From Bacteroidia bacterium (lineage in GTDB: Bacteria; Bacteroidota; Bacteroidia; Chitinophagales; Saprospiraceae): a DNA stretch of 11,140 bases. The notes under the pieces are model-generated. The model had not been told where the DNA came from, did no database searches, and was given only the letters and a program-made list of their open reading frames with translations. The stretch is from contig JAUIIF010000084.1 of the NCBI GenBank assembly GCA_030431945.1, positions 1 through 11,140 on the forward strand, given 5' to 3'. The translations under genes were made by a program, and so were the position numbers. This document shows, one piece after another, positions 1 through 7,659 of this stretch. Positions within the stretch are counted from its first letter, which is position 1. Each line of letters begins with the position of its first letter.

Positions 1-110
1 TTCCCCGAACCGTTGGGCCCGACGATACCGATGACGTCTTCATCAAAGTTGACGATCGTCTGGTTGGCGAAGCTCTTGAAGCCCTTGATTTCTAATTGGC
101 GTAAGCGCAT
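1..110 (-). CDS. smc: SMC chromosome-segregation ATPase, N-terminal fragment (runs off window)
   Basis: The reverse complement starts with ATG at 110-108 and reads MRLRQLEIKGFKSFANQT, followed by the Walker A motif GPNGSGK at residues 31-37; the final lysine codon is cut by the window edge. The 'L-x-x-I-x-G-F-K-S-F' opening plus GPNGSGK is the signature of the SMC head domain. In the known family, the protein is a long coiled-coil ATPase that dimerises, works with ScpA/ScpB and loads onto DNA near the origin to organise and segregate chromosomes. Only 36 complete codons are visible, so coiled coil, hinge and C-terminal head cannot be checked. No Shine-Dalgarno motif precedes the start. The gene is divergent from the dikinase-like gene at 450. 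RecF or RecN also begin with a Walker A head, but the GFKSF opening favours SMC. Confidence 0.93.
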   Translation of the reverse strand, partial: MRLRQLEIKGFKSFANQTIVNFDEDVIGIVGPNGSG

Positions 111-213
111 AGGGGGCGAAGGTAGGGTGCAATTTGATTTGGTGGTATTTTAGCGGCCAGTAGTTTTCCCGCGATTTCCACAGGGTTTTACACATCAACA
201 GCACCTGATCGGG

Positions 214-234
214 GGCGGGGACGCAGGTGCAAAG
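214..234 (+). repeat. Dispersed repeat, copy 1 (core CGCAGGTGCA)
   Basis: All 21 bases are identical to 8272-8292, more than 8 kb away and inside a coding sequence. The 11-base core ACGCAGGTGCA (221-231) is perfectly inverted at 294-304. By a rough hand estimate, an exact 21-mer shared by chance in 11 kb is very unlikely, so this is a real repeat family. Its function is unknown. Confidence 0.75.
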
Positions 235-288
235 CGAAGGACCAAAAGCAAGCGCGGAGGGCTCACATCGCCCCGGCGCGCCCTACCC

Positions 289-310
289 TTCCCTGCACCT
301 GCGTTCGCGC
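289..310 (-). repeat. Dispersed repeat, copy 2 (inverted)
   Basis: This copy reads TTCCCTGCACCTGCG on the plus strand and continues ttcgcgc. The 22 bases match 7660-7681 with two mismatches. It is in inverted orientation to copy 1 and pairs with it over 11 bp (294-304 with 221-231), so the pair could form a cruciform or an RNA stem. Confidence 0.65.
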
Positions 311-449
311 AAAAAAAAACAATCAATTATTCGGAATAAATGCACCCTCGGGCAAACATCGGCGTCAAATAATCGCTATACCTACCAGCCGGATGCCGTA
401 TCTTGTTGATGCTTCGTCACAGGCTTTCTACCCAGCTAACCACTATTAA

Positions 450-3371
450 ATGCTTTCCAGACTATTTTCGCTGCTCCCCGTCCTGCTCTTTCTCGTTCCC
501 CTTTCGGCACAAACGGACCTGGCGGCCGTGATTGCAAAATACAAGGAAGATCCCCGCGGTCCGTACCGCGACATCCGCTGGTTTTGCCACAGCGGCGATA
601 ATATTTCGCCGATTGACGGGACCTGTCCTTACGAACACGAGGAGAATTTCCAGCACGCCCGCTACAAGGATGAAGTAAAGGAGCTGGGGCGAACGAACCA
701 TATTTTTCTCGGGCAAATCCTCACGAACACCGATAAGCAGGCCTTCTGGGATGCGGACCAGGACCACAGCCGCATGAAGCAGTACCAGTTGGGCAACTAC
801 CTGGCCGCGATTGATGACGGCTGGGTGCTGCGTAAAGCCCAGTATTACCGGGGGGCTTTTCAGGTAGAGGATGAGATGTCCTGGGGCCGCGATTACCTGA
901 ACTGGGTGATGGGTAAGGAACAGGCGCTGAAGGAGAACTTTTACCTGATCCGGCAAGCGGTTCGCGACATCCCCCACCGTAAGGACGATGACCTGACCCA
1001 GAAGATTCGTAACGACTCTAAGTCCATCTCGGAGAAGTTCCCGAAATTCATGAACCTGCGGATTAAAATTCACGGCCAGCCCGAAGGCAAGGACGCAGAA
1101 GCCGTCGCCCAGTTCCTGGAAGCTAACCGGGTGGAACTGGAAAAGAAAACCCTGGTCCCCGCCATGAAGGAACTGGAGCGGGACATCCGCACCGCCTACG
1201 TTGATCGTGACCTCGTGGCGGACATTGCCGAAATCAACGCCACGATCCCGGAAAACAACCAGCTGAAGGAAAAGATAAAGACCTTCACCCTCCAGCACGC
1301 TATGGACAGCGAAAATCCTAATCAGGACACCGAAGACCGGCTGACTGCTGCCGCTGACCTGATGTGGACCATCCGCACCGGTCTTATGGCCGAGAGCCCG
1401 TACTACCGGCTGGAAGCCATGGACATCAGCATTGCCCTGGAACGGCTCATCTTCAATACCGCCCAGTACTGGGAACCCGCCGATGCCAGGGAGCTGATGG
1501 AGAAAATCTGTTACCTCGGAGAAGCCGCCGCCGGTGCCGGCTACGTGGAAGAGTGGGAATGGCAGGAAGCACAGGTACAATTGGCGGACCTGAATTACGA
1601 GCTCGTCTGGCCCGTCCAGGCCAACGATTACCTCGACGCCGCCCGCCGCTTCGTGGAATGGGGCGTGAGTACCAACCGGGGCACCTACGGAGAAATCGTG
1701 GACCGCTACGCAGAGTTTGAACCCAAGTCTCACGGTTTCCTGGACGATCGCATCCGGGGGTCAGTCCTACTGCCCCTGGGCAACGCCGTCGGGAGGCTCG
1801 GCGACTGGATCGCCGAAGCTGGCAACCTACGCAATGATTTTCTGGACGTCCCCAACCAGGGCTCCCTCCGGGGGTTGAACCCCGGGTACGCCAGTGGCCG
1901 CCTGCACGTGGTGGAGGGTAACCCGGACGATACGGAGGTAAACCCTACCGACATCTACGTCTTTGCGACCCCGCCCGCCGATCTGAAACCCGTAGGCGGA
2001 ATTGCAACCGTTAACGAAGGCAATATGGTCAGTCACGTACAGCTGCTGGCCCGAAACCTCGGCATCCCCAATGCAGTGCTGACCGACGAACAGTTTGCCG
2101 CCCTGAAACGGTACGACGGCGGCCAGGTGTTCTACGCCGTCTCCAACCGCGGAACCGTAATCATGAAGCCGGCGACGGCCATGACGGAGGAGGAGCAAGC
2201 GTTGTTTTCCGTGAAGGAAAGGATCAATCAACGGGTAACCGTACCAACGGATCAGCTCCGTCTTGACGTCAACCGGGTGCTCAACATGCGGGAGATAAGA
2301 AGTAAGGACTCCGGCAAGCTGGCCGGCCCCAAAGCTGCTAACCTCGGGCAGTTAAAAGCGCTGTTCCCGGACAATGTCGTTGAAGGCCTGGTTATCCCCT
2401 TCGGTATTTTCCGTGATCACCTCAACCAGCCGATGCCCGGGCAACAGGGAGAAACTTACTGGGAATTTCTGAACAACCGCTTTGCCACCGCCCGGCAAAT
2501 GGAGGCGAATGGGGACAGCGACGAAGCGGTTGAAACCTACTCCCTGACGCAACTGGCAACCTTGCGGGAAGCCATCGGTAACATCACCATCCAGCCGGAA
2601 TTGGTTACTGCGCTACGCGATAGTTTCCAGGCAGTCTTCGGGCAGCCCCTGGGCAAAGCTCCCGTCTTCCTGCGTTCCGATACGAACATGGAGGACCTGG
2701 CGGACTTCACCGGGGCGGGGCTGAACAAAACGGTCTTCAACGTGGTCGACGAAGCAAAAATCCTGGCAGGCATCAAGGAAGTTTGGGCCAGCCCCTACAC
2801 CGAACGCAGTTATAAGTGGCGGCAGCGCCTGTTGCTTAACCCCGAGAATGTCTTTCCCAGTATCCTCATTATTCCCAGCGTTGATGTGGAGTACTCCGGG
2901 GTAATGATTACCAAAGGCGTAAGCTCCGGCCGGGAAGACGACGTGACGGTTGCCTTCAGCCGCGGCGCCGGTGGCGCTGTAGACGGACAGGCCGCAGAAG
3001 CCTACCTCCTGGATAAGTTCGGCGGCACCACCCTGCTCAGTCCCGCCCGGGAGCGCCTTCACCGGCGGCTGCCCGTTACCGGCGGCTCCGTGATGTTACC
3101 TGCCAGCTTTAACCAACGGATCTTAAGTCCTAAGAACCTCAAAGACTTACGTGCACTGGCCGAAAAAGTCGAAAACATCATGCCGGAAGCTTCCGGAGCT
3201 GCGACTAACGGTCCGTGGGACGTTGAGCTGGGCTTCCTGGATGACAAAATCTGGTTATTCCAGATTCGGCCCTTCGTAGAGAACAAAAAGGCCCAGGCAT
3301 CCGGTTACCTGGAAAGTATCAGTCCGCAACAGCGGGATGATGTTTACTACAACCTTTCGGTTTCATTATGA
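450..3371 (+). CDS. Exported PEP/pyruvate dikinase-like protein with glucan-water-dikinase-type domain order
   Basis: 973 residues from ATG at 450. Residues 1-21 form a Sec-type signal peptide: R4, a long Leu/Val/Phe core, and SAQ before a likely cleavage near residue 21. Residues 22 to about 470 are a helical, charged region with no domain I recognise; C46 (RWFCHSGD) and C59 (DGTCPY) could form a disulfide. A swivelling phosphohistidine-type domain follows at about 475-575, with the candidate catalytic H529 in GNMVSHVQLLARNLGIP. The C-terminal third (about 610-945) resembles the PEP/pyruvate-dikinase ATP-grasp domain: GPKAANLGQLK (626-636), FLRSDTNMEDLADFTGAGL (740-758), WDVELGF (923-929) and QIRP (938-941). 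In PEP synthase and PPDK the ATP-grasp domain comes first and a PEP-binding barrel last. Here the His domain comes first and no barrel is present, as in plant glucan water dikinases. I infer an ATP-dependent phosphotransferase of unknown substrate outside the cytoplasm, where ATP supply is a puzzle. The stop overlaps the next gene by 4 bases, so the two are probably cotranscribed. Confidence 0.82.
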   Translation: MLSRLFSLLPVLLFLVPLSAQTDLAAVIAKYKEDPRGPYRDIRWFCHSGDNISPIDGTCPYEHEENFQHARYKDEVKELGRTNHIFLGQILTNTDKQAFWDADQDHSRMKQYQLGNYLAAIDDGWVLRKAQYYRGAFQVEDEMSWGRDYLNWVMGKEQALKENFYLIRQAVRDIPHRKDDDLTQKIRNDSKSISEKFPKFMNLRIKIHGQPEGKDAEAVAQFLEANRVELEKKTLVPAMKELERDIRTAYVDRDLVADIAEINATIPENNQLKEKIKTFTLQHAMDSENPNQDTEDRLTAAADLMWTIRTGLMAESPYYRLEAMDISIALERLIFNTAQYWEPADARELMEKICYLGEAAAGAGYVEEWEWQEAQVQLADLNYELVWPVQANDYLDAARRFVEWGVSTNRGTYGEIVDRYAEFEPKSHGFLDDRIRGSVLLPLGNAVGRLGDWIAEAGNLRNDFLDVPNQGSLRGLNPGYASGRLHVVEGNPDDTEVNPTDIYVFATPPADLKPVGGIATVNEGNMVSHVQLLARNLGIPNAVLTDEQFAALKRYDGGQVFYAVSNRGTVIMKPATAMTEEEQALFSVKERINQRVTVPTDQLRLDVNRVLNMREIRSKDSGKLAGPKAANLGQLKALFPDNVVEGLVIPFGIFRDHLNQPMPGQQGETYWEFLNNRFATARQMEANGDSDEAVETYSLTQLATLREAIGNITIQPELVTALRDSFQAVFGQPLGKAPVFLRSDTNMEDLADFTGAGLNKTVFNVVDEAKILAGIKEVWASPYTERSYKWRQRLLLNPENVFPSILIIPSVDVEYSGVMITKGVSSGREDDVTVAFSRGAGGAVDGQAAEAYLLDKFGGTTLLSPARERLHRRLPVTGGSVMLPASFNQRILSPKNLKDLRALAEKVENIMPEASGAATNGPWDVELGFLDDKIWLFQIRPFVENKKAQASGYLESISPQQRDDVYYNLSVSL

Positions 3372-4684
3372 TCAACGGCTCCATGAGACATTTTTTATAC
3401 AGCATCAGCTTCCTGGCCATTCTATTCGTTGTTTTGTTCCCCTGGCAAAGCGTAGAAAGCTACCCGGTCATTGGCGGCGTAGAAAAAACCGGCATTCGCC
3501 GGTTAGTCCGCCTGCAACGCATGGATTCAACGGCCCTGGTAAAAACCCTGCCTTACGGTGCCCGTTATTCCCTGCCCTACGTCCGGCTTAACCTGATGGG
3601 CCGGCCCATTGACTCCAACCTGATCCCCACGGATCCTTCGCTGGAGCAGGAACTGGAAAAACTTATCCCCAACGGTGGCCGGGCTTACTCCCTGGCGATC
3701 ATGGACATTACCCCCGGCCGGGAGCCCCGCTACATCGAGCGTAACGCCACGGCCGGCTACCAACCCGGTAGTGTCGGCAAATTGGCGGTGGTTACCGCCC
3801 TGATGTGTGAACTGGAAAACGTGTACGTCGACAGCGTTCAGCACCGCTGGAACCTGCTGCGCAACCGGGTCGTCCGGGGCGGCCCCTTTGCCGTATACGA
3901 TCACCACACCATTCCTGAATACGATCCGGAAACCGAACGGTACAGCCGCCCCCGCGTAAACCAGCAGCACGAGTTCACGCTCTATGAATGGATTGACCAC
4001 ATGCTCTCCGTATCCAACAACGGTGCGGCCAGCGTAGTGTGGCGGGAAGCTATTCTGATGCGGGTATTCGGCGCCAGGTACCCTGAGCTAAGCCGGGAGG
4101 AAGCGGAGGCTTATTTTAAAGAAACCCCGCGGGGGGAGCTGCGGGACCTTTCCAAAAGCGTGATCAGTGAGCCGTTGCGCCACCTGGGAATTGGTGCCGA
4201 TGAGTTCCGTGTCGGTACCATGTTCACCCGTGGGGCAAGTGCGATCGTGCCGCCGGAAGGCGGCAGTACCGGTTCGCCCCGTGGCCTGATGAAGTGGTTG
4301 ACGGCCCTGGAGTCCGGCAGAATTATTGACGCCCCCTCCAGCCTGGAGATCAAACGACTGATGTACATGACGGACCGCCGGATCCGTTACGCGCACGCGC
4401 CCGTTCTGGACAGTGCCGCCGTCTACTTCAAATCGGGTTCTCTCTACGGCTGCCTGCCGGGCACCAGCTGCGCCAAGTACAAAGGCAACCGGATGAACTA
4501 CATGAACTCCGTTTGTATCGTGGAACAACCCGATGGCACCCGTTACCTGGTGGCCCTGATGACCAACGTCCTGAGCCGGAACTCTGCGTACGACCACCAG
4601 CTGCTGGCCACGCGGATCGACCGGCTGTTACGCGAAGCCGGCCCCGGGGAGGAGCCCAAGGAATCTGATGGTACCGGGGAGTAA
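3368..4684 (+). CDS. Exported class-A beta-lactamase-fold serine hydrolase
   Basis: 438 residues from ATG at 3368, which overlaps the upstream TGA (ATGA). An in-frame ATG at 3383 (residue 6, MRHFLYSIS) gives a cleaner signal peptide or anchor and may be the true start. Residues 6-31 are hydrophobic and direct export. The three penicillin-recognising active-site motifs are present in order: S135-V-G-K138 (SxxK, nucleophile and general base), S216-N-N218 (SDN-type) and K355-S-G357 (KTG-type). Spacing and length fit class A beta-lactamase-like serine hydrolases (Beta-lactamase2 type). A Cys pair (C362, C368) directly after KSG could close a disulfide loop beside the active site. I could not assign the omega-loop glutamate of true class A beta-lactamases, so antibiotic hydrolysis should not be assumed; peptidase, esterase or peptidoglycan-related activity is equally possible. 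Overlap with the dikinase-like gene suggests translational coupling and a shared extracytoplasmic role. Confidence 0.8.
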   Translation: MINGSMRHFLYSISFLAILFVVLFPWQSVESYPVIGGVEKTGIRRLVRLQRMDSTALVKTLPYGARYSLPYVRLNLMGRPIDSNLIPTDPSLEQELEKLIPNGGRAYSLAIMDITPGREPRYIERNATAGYQPGSVGKLAVVTALMCELENVYVDSVQHRWNLLRNRVVRGGPFAVYDHHTIPEYDPETERYSRPRVNQQHEFTLYEWIDHMLSVSNNGAASVVWREAILMRVFGARYPELSREEAEAYFKETPRGELRDLSKSVISEPLRHLGIGADEFRVGTMFTRGASAIVPPEGGSTGSPRGLMKWLTALESGRIIDAPSSLEIKRLMYMTDRRIRYAHAPVLDSAAVYFKSGSLYGCLPGTSCAKYKGNRMNYMNSVCIVEQPDGTRYLVALMTNVLSRNSAYDHQLLATRIDRLLREAGPGEEPKESDGTGE

Positions 4685-4696
4685 CGTCTTCGTTAC
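4681..4696. terminator. Hairpin at the convergent gene junction
   Basis: GTAACG (4681-4686) and CGTTAC (4691-4696) form a perfect 6-bp stem with a 4-base loop (TCTT). It contains the TAA stop of the serine hydrolase gene and lies 4 bases from the end of the convergent minus-strand gene at 4701. The position fits a bidirectional terminator, but no T tract follows on either strand, so intrinsic termination is uncertain. Confidence 0.35.
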
Positions 4697-4700
4697 CGGC

Positions 4701-7475
4701 CTAAAGCACTTCCTTGAGGATACGATCAAAAGCCTTTCCGGCCATGTCGCGGATACGCTTGTCGCGTGACTCCAGTTGCCGGGCCAGCAGCGGCATGTAG
4801 CGTTCCTCCTGGATGTACCCGATCAGGTAGATGCTGGCCAGCTTGAGGCGTACGTCTTTCCCCCGCAGAATGCGCTTCAGGTTCTGAAATTGCTGATCGG
4901 CCAGGGCTTGCGCGTCCTTTTGGATAATCCCCTGCCCCAGGTCCGTCATACGCACACTCCGCTCCACGAGGGGGATCAACAGGCGCTTCAGGTTGTTTTC
5001 AAGCAGGATGTCTAAAAATTCCAGGGCATTGATTTTTTCCTGTTGGTCGGAGGCTTGCAGACCGCGAAAGATGGGAATGATGTCCTCCGGTTTATAACGC
5101 AGGCCCAGCAGGCGGAAAAGGCGATCGAGGTTGCCGTCCTGGCGTTGGCGCAACAGGTTGAGCAAACCTTTACGGGCCTGAATGAGTTTTTCCGACCCTT
5201 CTTCGCGCAGCTGCAGTTCTGACTCAAGGGTTTCAATGGTTAGCTGGTAAGTGCGTGCTTCGGCCAGAATGTGCCGGAAGATGCGCTTGGTGGGCATGGT
5301 CAACAGCGGAAAGTCCCGCTTCATGGCGTTGAGCGCCTTGAGGGTTTCCAACCGGAGTTCCAGGTCTTCCGGGTGGTAGCGTTCAATCATGGCGAACAAC
5401 AGTTCAACGGTTTGCTGGCTGTTGATCTGTTCCAGCACCTGCGGCAGCCGGCGGATGTCTTCCAGATCAATTAATTTTTTACGCAGGAAATCGGGGAGTA
5501 CATTGACCAGTCCCAGGTCGTACTGTACGAGAGCAGACTTGGCGTGGGGCCGGAATGGTGCCTCGGAAAGAAAATCGATGAGCCGCAGCAGGTACCTCTC
5601 ATCCAGGCGCTCGCCGGCGGCAAGAATGGCCATACGCACCACCTCAGGGTCCTTATTTTCCAGTTCCCCCATGATGTAGTCGTGCCCCAGGGAGGAACCG
5701 GAGCGCCCCGCTGCCGCCAGCAGTTTACGGCGCCAGGCCGCAGCCTCCTTTTCTTCCAGGGTGGGTAAGGCGGCTACTCTTTTCCTGAATTCTGCTTCCA
5801 GGCGCCAAAACTGACGCATTTCCTCATTGTTCCTGGTCTCCACCAACAACTGGACCAGGGCCGTACCCGCAACCCCCGCAGCGGGGTCCTTGAGTTGCTC
5901 ACGAATCAGCTCGGTCGTTTCCTCTAAGTAGTGCGCGATACAAAACTCCAGGGCGGCGTTACGGACGACAACCTCTTCTTCCTTCAGCAAGGGAATCACC
6001 ACCGGCAGAATATCGGGTGCAGTATCCCGTAAACTGAGGCTGCGCAATGCGCGGGCCCGCACTTCCGCATCCTCGTGTGATAAAAGCTCCTTAATGGGTT
6101 GCAGGAAACGCTCTTCCCTGAGGTCTTCTGCTCTTTCCAGTACGTAGAGCAGTTGCTGGTCGTCCTCGTCCATCCGCGCATCCTCCAGGACGCGGAGAAA
6201 ACCTTCCAGTACCTCCTTATGTCTCGACTTAAGGCGCTGGGGGCGTCGCCGGGGGCGGAGATGACGGAGCTGGTCCCGAAAAGCATCCAGGTATTCCTCC
6301 CGCACCAACAGGACACACACCAGCCAACCGATGGCAAAAATCAATACCGGAATACTGATGCCGGAGATGGTCACCCCGAGCACATCCACCAGGAGCAGGA
6401 GCAGCAAGCCACCCAGGCCACCGGCTACGGAGTCGATTAAAACGTCGATGTACGTTTTGATTTTCGCCTTTACGGCGGTACTGACCGGCAGGAAGAGCAT
6501 TTCCACTCCCGCACGGTGCAGGCTTTGTTTCAGGCTTCCGTCCAGCAGGCGGTTGAAGATCGCGGCATTGAGCCCGGGCATCAGGAACATGGTAATTGCG
6601 CCCATACTCAGGCCCACCGGCAGGAAAAGCAGTGCCCCGCTGACCCCCAGGCGCTGGACGACCCGCTGGGTAATCAGCAGCTGAATCAATAACCCGATTA
6701 CGTTGAAAGTGGAGAACCAGAAGCCGAAAAAGGAGGTGAGCCGATCTTCGTCCGCAAAACGCAGGGCGGCCAGCGCGCTGAACTGAAAATCCACCAGTTT
6801 AGCCGTAATTACGCTCGTGGCAATGATGCCGCACAGCAGGAGCAGGTGCTTGGAACCTAAAATCAGTTTGTGCGGAGATTCCCGCAGGGCGGCGGTTTTT
6901 TTGCGCCGGGCGAGCAAGGATTGCTTGGGGCTGATGTAATGCTTCCAGAGATAGAGGCTGATCACCATAACCGGGACCAAGCTGGCGGTACCGACAAAGA
7001 GCAGTACCCGGACCCCGTAGGCACCAACGATGAGGGAGGCGAGGTAGCCGCCGGCAATGCCGCCGGCGATGGCGCCGGCGCCAATCGGACCAAAAAGTCT
7101 TTTGGCCTGCCGCACGTCAAATACAAGGCTGGCCATCATCCAGAATTGGGAAGCGGCCAGGACACCGTAGAGGGCTACCCAGAGGTAAAGCCCGATGGCT
7201 ACCAGGTCTTTGGCCCCGCCCACCGGAATCAGTAAGCCGAACGAAAACAGGGTCATGCAACACAGACCAAGGCTCCAGAGGTTGACGCGCAGCAGGGTGA
7301 AGTACTTCAGCGCCCGTGAGTAAGCGGTAGAAATAACGGCTGCCACCAGCGCCGTCAGGATAAACATATAGGGCAACGCCTCCGAACCGAAGCGGGAAAG
7401 AAAAATAGCGTTTCCCGCCGGTTTAGCGAGCAGTAAAATGGCAATGATGAGAAACACCTGGAGCTGCAACAGCAC
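4701..7475 (-). CDS. NTT/TLC (ATP/ADP translocase-like) membrane protein with C-terminal HEAT repeats
   Basis: From the GTG at 7475-7473 the product is 924 residues. Residues 1 to about 395 hold some ten to twelve hydrophobic segments. QFWMMASLVFDVRQAKRLFG (110-129) with the following glycine-rich IGAGAIAGGIAGG, and FLPVSTAVKAKIKTYIDVL (328-346), are hallmark stretches of the bacterial NTT/TLC-like transporter superfamily, known for nucleotide exchange in plastids and intracellular bacteria. Transport by free-living HEAT-fused members is not established to my knowledge. After a basic linker (RHLRPRRRPQRLKSR, 404-418), residues from about 420 to 924 are alpha-helical HEAT-like repeats, clearest at 468-515 (EDAEVRARALRSL) and in the last 65 residues, probably a cytoplasmic protein-binding scaffold. 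The GTG start is doubtful: a conserved-looking lead, RIRPGEGKLV, is encoded in frame just upstream (see 7476-7571). The gene is monocistronic and convergent with the hydrolase. The actual substrate cannot be read from sequence. Confidence 0.85.
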   Translation of the reverse strand: MLLQLQVFLIIAILLLAKPAGNAIFLSRFGSEALPYMFILTALVAAVISTAYSRALKYFTLLRVNLWSLGLCCMTLFSFGLLIPVGGAKDLVAIGLYLWVALYGVLAASQFWMMASLVFDVRQAKRLFGPIGAGAIAGGIAGGYLASLIVGAYGVRVLLFVGTASLVPVMVISLYLWKHYISPKQSLLARRKKTAALRESPHKLILGSKHLLLLCGIIATSVITAKLVDFQFSALAALRFADEDRLTSFFGFWFSTFNVIGLLIQLLITQRVVQRLGVSGALLFLPVGLSMGAITMFLMPGLNAAIFNRLLDGSLKQSLHRAGVEMLFLPVSTAVKAKIKTYIDVLIDSVAGGLGGLLLLLLVDVLGVTISGISIPVLIFAIGWLVCVLLVREEYLDAFRDQLRHLRPRRRPQRLKSRHKEVLEGFLRVLEDARMDEDDQQLLYVLERAEDLREERFLQPIKELLSHEDAEVRARALRSLSLRDTAPDILPVVIPLLKEEEVVVRNAALEFCIAHYLEETTELIREQLKDPAAGVAGTALVQLLVETRNNEEMRQFWRLEAEFRKRVAALPTLEEKEAAAWRRKLLAAAGRSGSSLGHDYIMGELENKDPEVVRMAILAAGERLDERYLLRLIDFLSEAPFRPHAKSALVQYDLGLVNVLPDFLRKKLIDLEDIRRLPQVLEQINSQQTVELLFAMIERYHPEDLELRLETLKALNAMKRDFPLLTMPTKRIFRHILAEARTYQLTIETLESELQLREEGSEKLIQARKGLLNLLRQRQDGNLDRLFRLLGLRYKPEDIIPIFRGLQASDQQEKINALEFLDILLENNLKRLLIPLVERSVRMTDLGQGIIQKDAQALADQQFQNLKRILRGKDVRLKLASIYLIGYIQEERYMPLLARQLESRDKRIRDMAGKAFDRILKEVL

Positions 7476-7571
7476 AACGAGCTTCCCTTCGCCGGGGCGA
7501 ATGCGCAGAACCTTACCAACGAAGCGCTGAATTGTATTAATGTTCCTGGGGGACTAAGTGAGTGTAAACAT
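7476..7571 (-). other. Probable N-terminal extension of the NTT/HEAT gene, lacking a standard start
   Basis: Reading the same frame upstream of the GTG at 7475 gives IQRFVGKVLRIRPGEGKLV (7532-7476). This resembles the cytoplasmic lead that precedes the first membrane helix in this family (R-I-R-P-G-E-x). The frame contains no ATG, GTG or TTG before a TAG at 7556-7554; beyond that stop an in-frame ATG lies at 7571-7569 (MFTLT, then stop). Possible explanations are an ATT start (7532-7530, with AGGA 11 bases upstream, or 7541-7539), a CTG start at 7508-7506, a recent nonsense mutation, or a sequence error. Confidence 0.6.
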
Positions 7572-7621
7572 AAACGCTAAGGTAAGAACACCTTCCTTCC
7601 CGTTCAGGATCGCCGCGGCAT

Positions 7622-7648
7622 AAAAAAGCAGTCACTGGGCCTGCTTTT
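7622..7648 (-). terminator. Weak terminator-like hairpin
   Basis: AAAAGCAG (7624-7631) pairs with CTGCTTTT (7641-7648) across a 9-base loop. On the minus strand the stem is followed by six T (complement of 7622-7627); on the plus strand only four T are present. It lies in the 5' region of the minus-strand NTT/HEAT gene and upstream of the plus-strand DUF423 gene, so no gene ends here. It could be an attenuator-like leader element or chance. Confidence 0.2.
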
Positions 7649-7659
7649 CCTGAAAAACG

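Larger units (their letters stand above)
111..449. other. Divergent intergenic region, smc / dikinase-like gene
   Basis: No convincing gene lies here. A 60-codon open frame at 227-409 has low-complexity composition and no recognisable motif. The region holds two copies of the dispersed repeat described separately. They form an 11-bp perfect inverted repeat (arms 221-231 and 294-304, spacer 62), inside which AGGGC (258-262) can pair with GCCCT (280-284) around an 8-bp palindrome GGCGCGCC (275-282). An A9 run lies at 311-319, followed by an AT-rich stretch to about 340. The start of the downstream gene at 450 is preceded by an A/T-rich leader (ctattaa) without a Shine-Dalgarno motif, as is usual in Bacteroidota. 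I could not place a promoter for either gene with confidence. Confidence 0.6.

Noticed and set aside
174..194. Two DnaA-box-like sequences: ATTTCCACA (174-182) and TTTTACACA (186-194).
   Set aside because: Only one fits the relaxed consensus TTWTNCACA and the other differs at one base. About one relaxed match is expected by chance in 11 kb, and the site is 10 kb from dnaA.
227..409. 60-codon open frame on the plus strand.
   Set aside because: Low-complexity translation, no motif, and it spans the inverted repeat; better explained as noncoding.
462..1733. Long minus-strand open frame (423 codons) inside the dikinase-like gene.
   Set aside because: Antisense shadow of a well-supported coding sequence in GC-rich DNA; its translation shows no family motif.
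5432..5453. Sequence TTCCAGCACCTGCGGCAGC, resembling the dispersed repeat.
   Set aside because: It needs a gap and lacks the exact TGCACCTGCG core; it lies in conserved-frame coding sequence and is probably chance.
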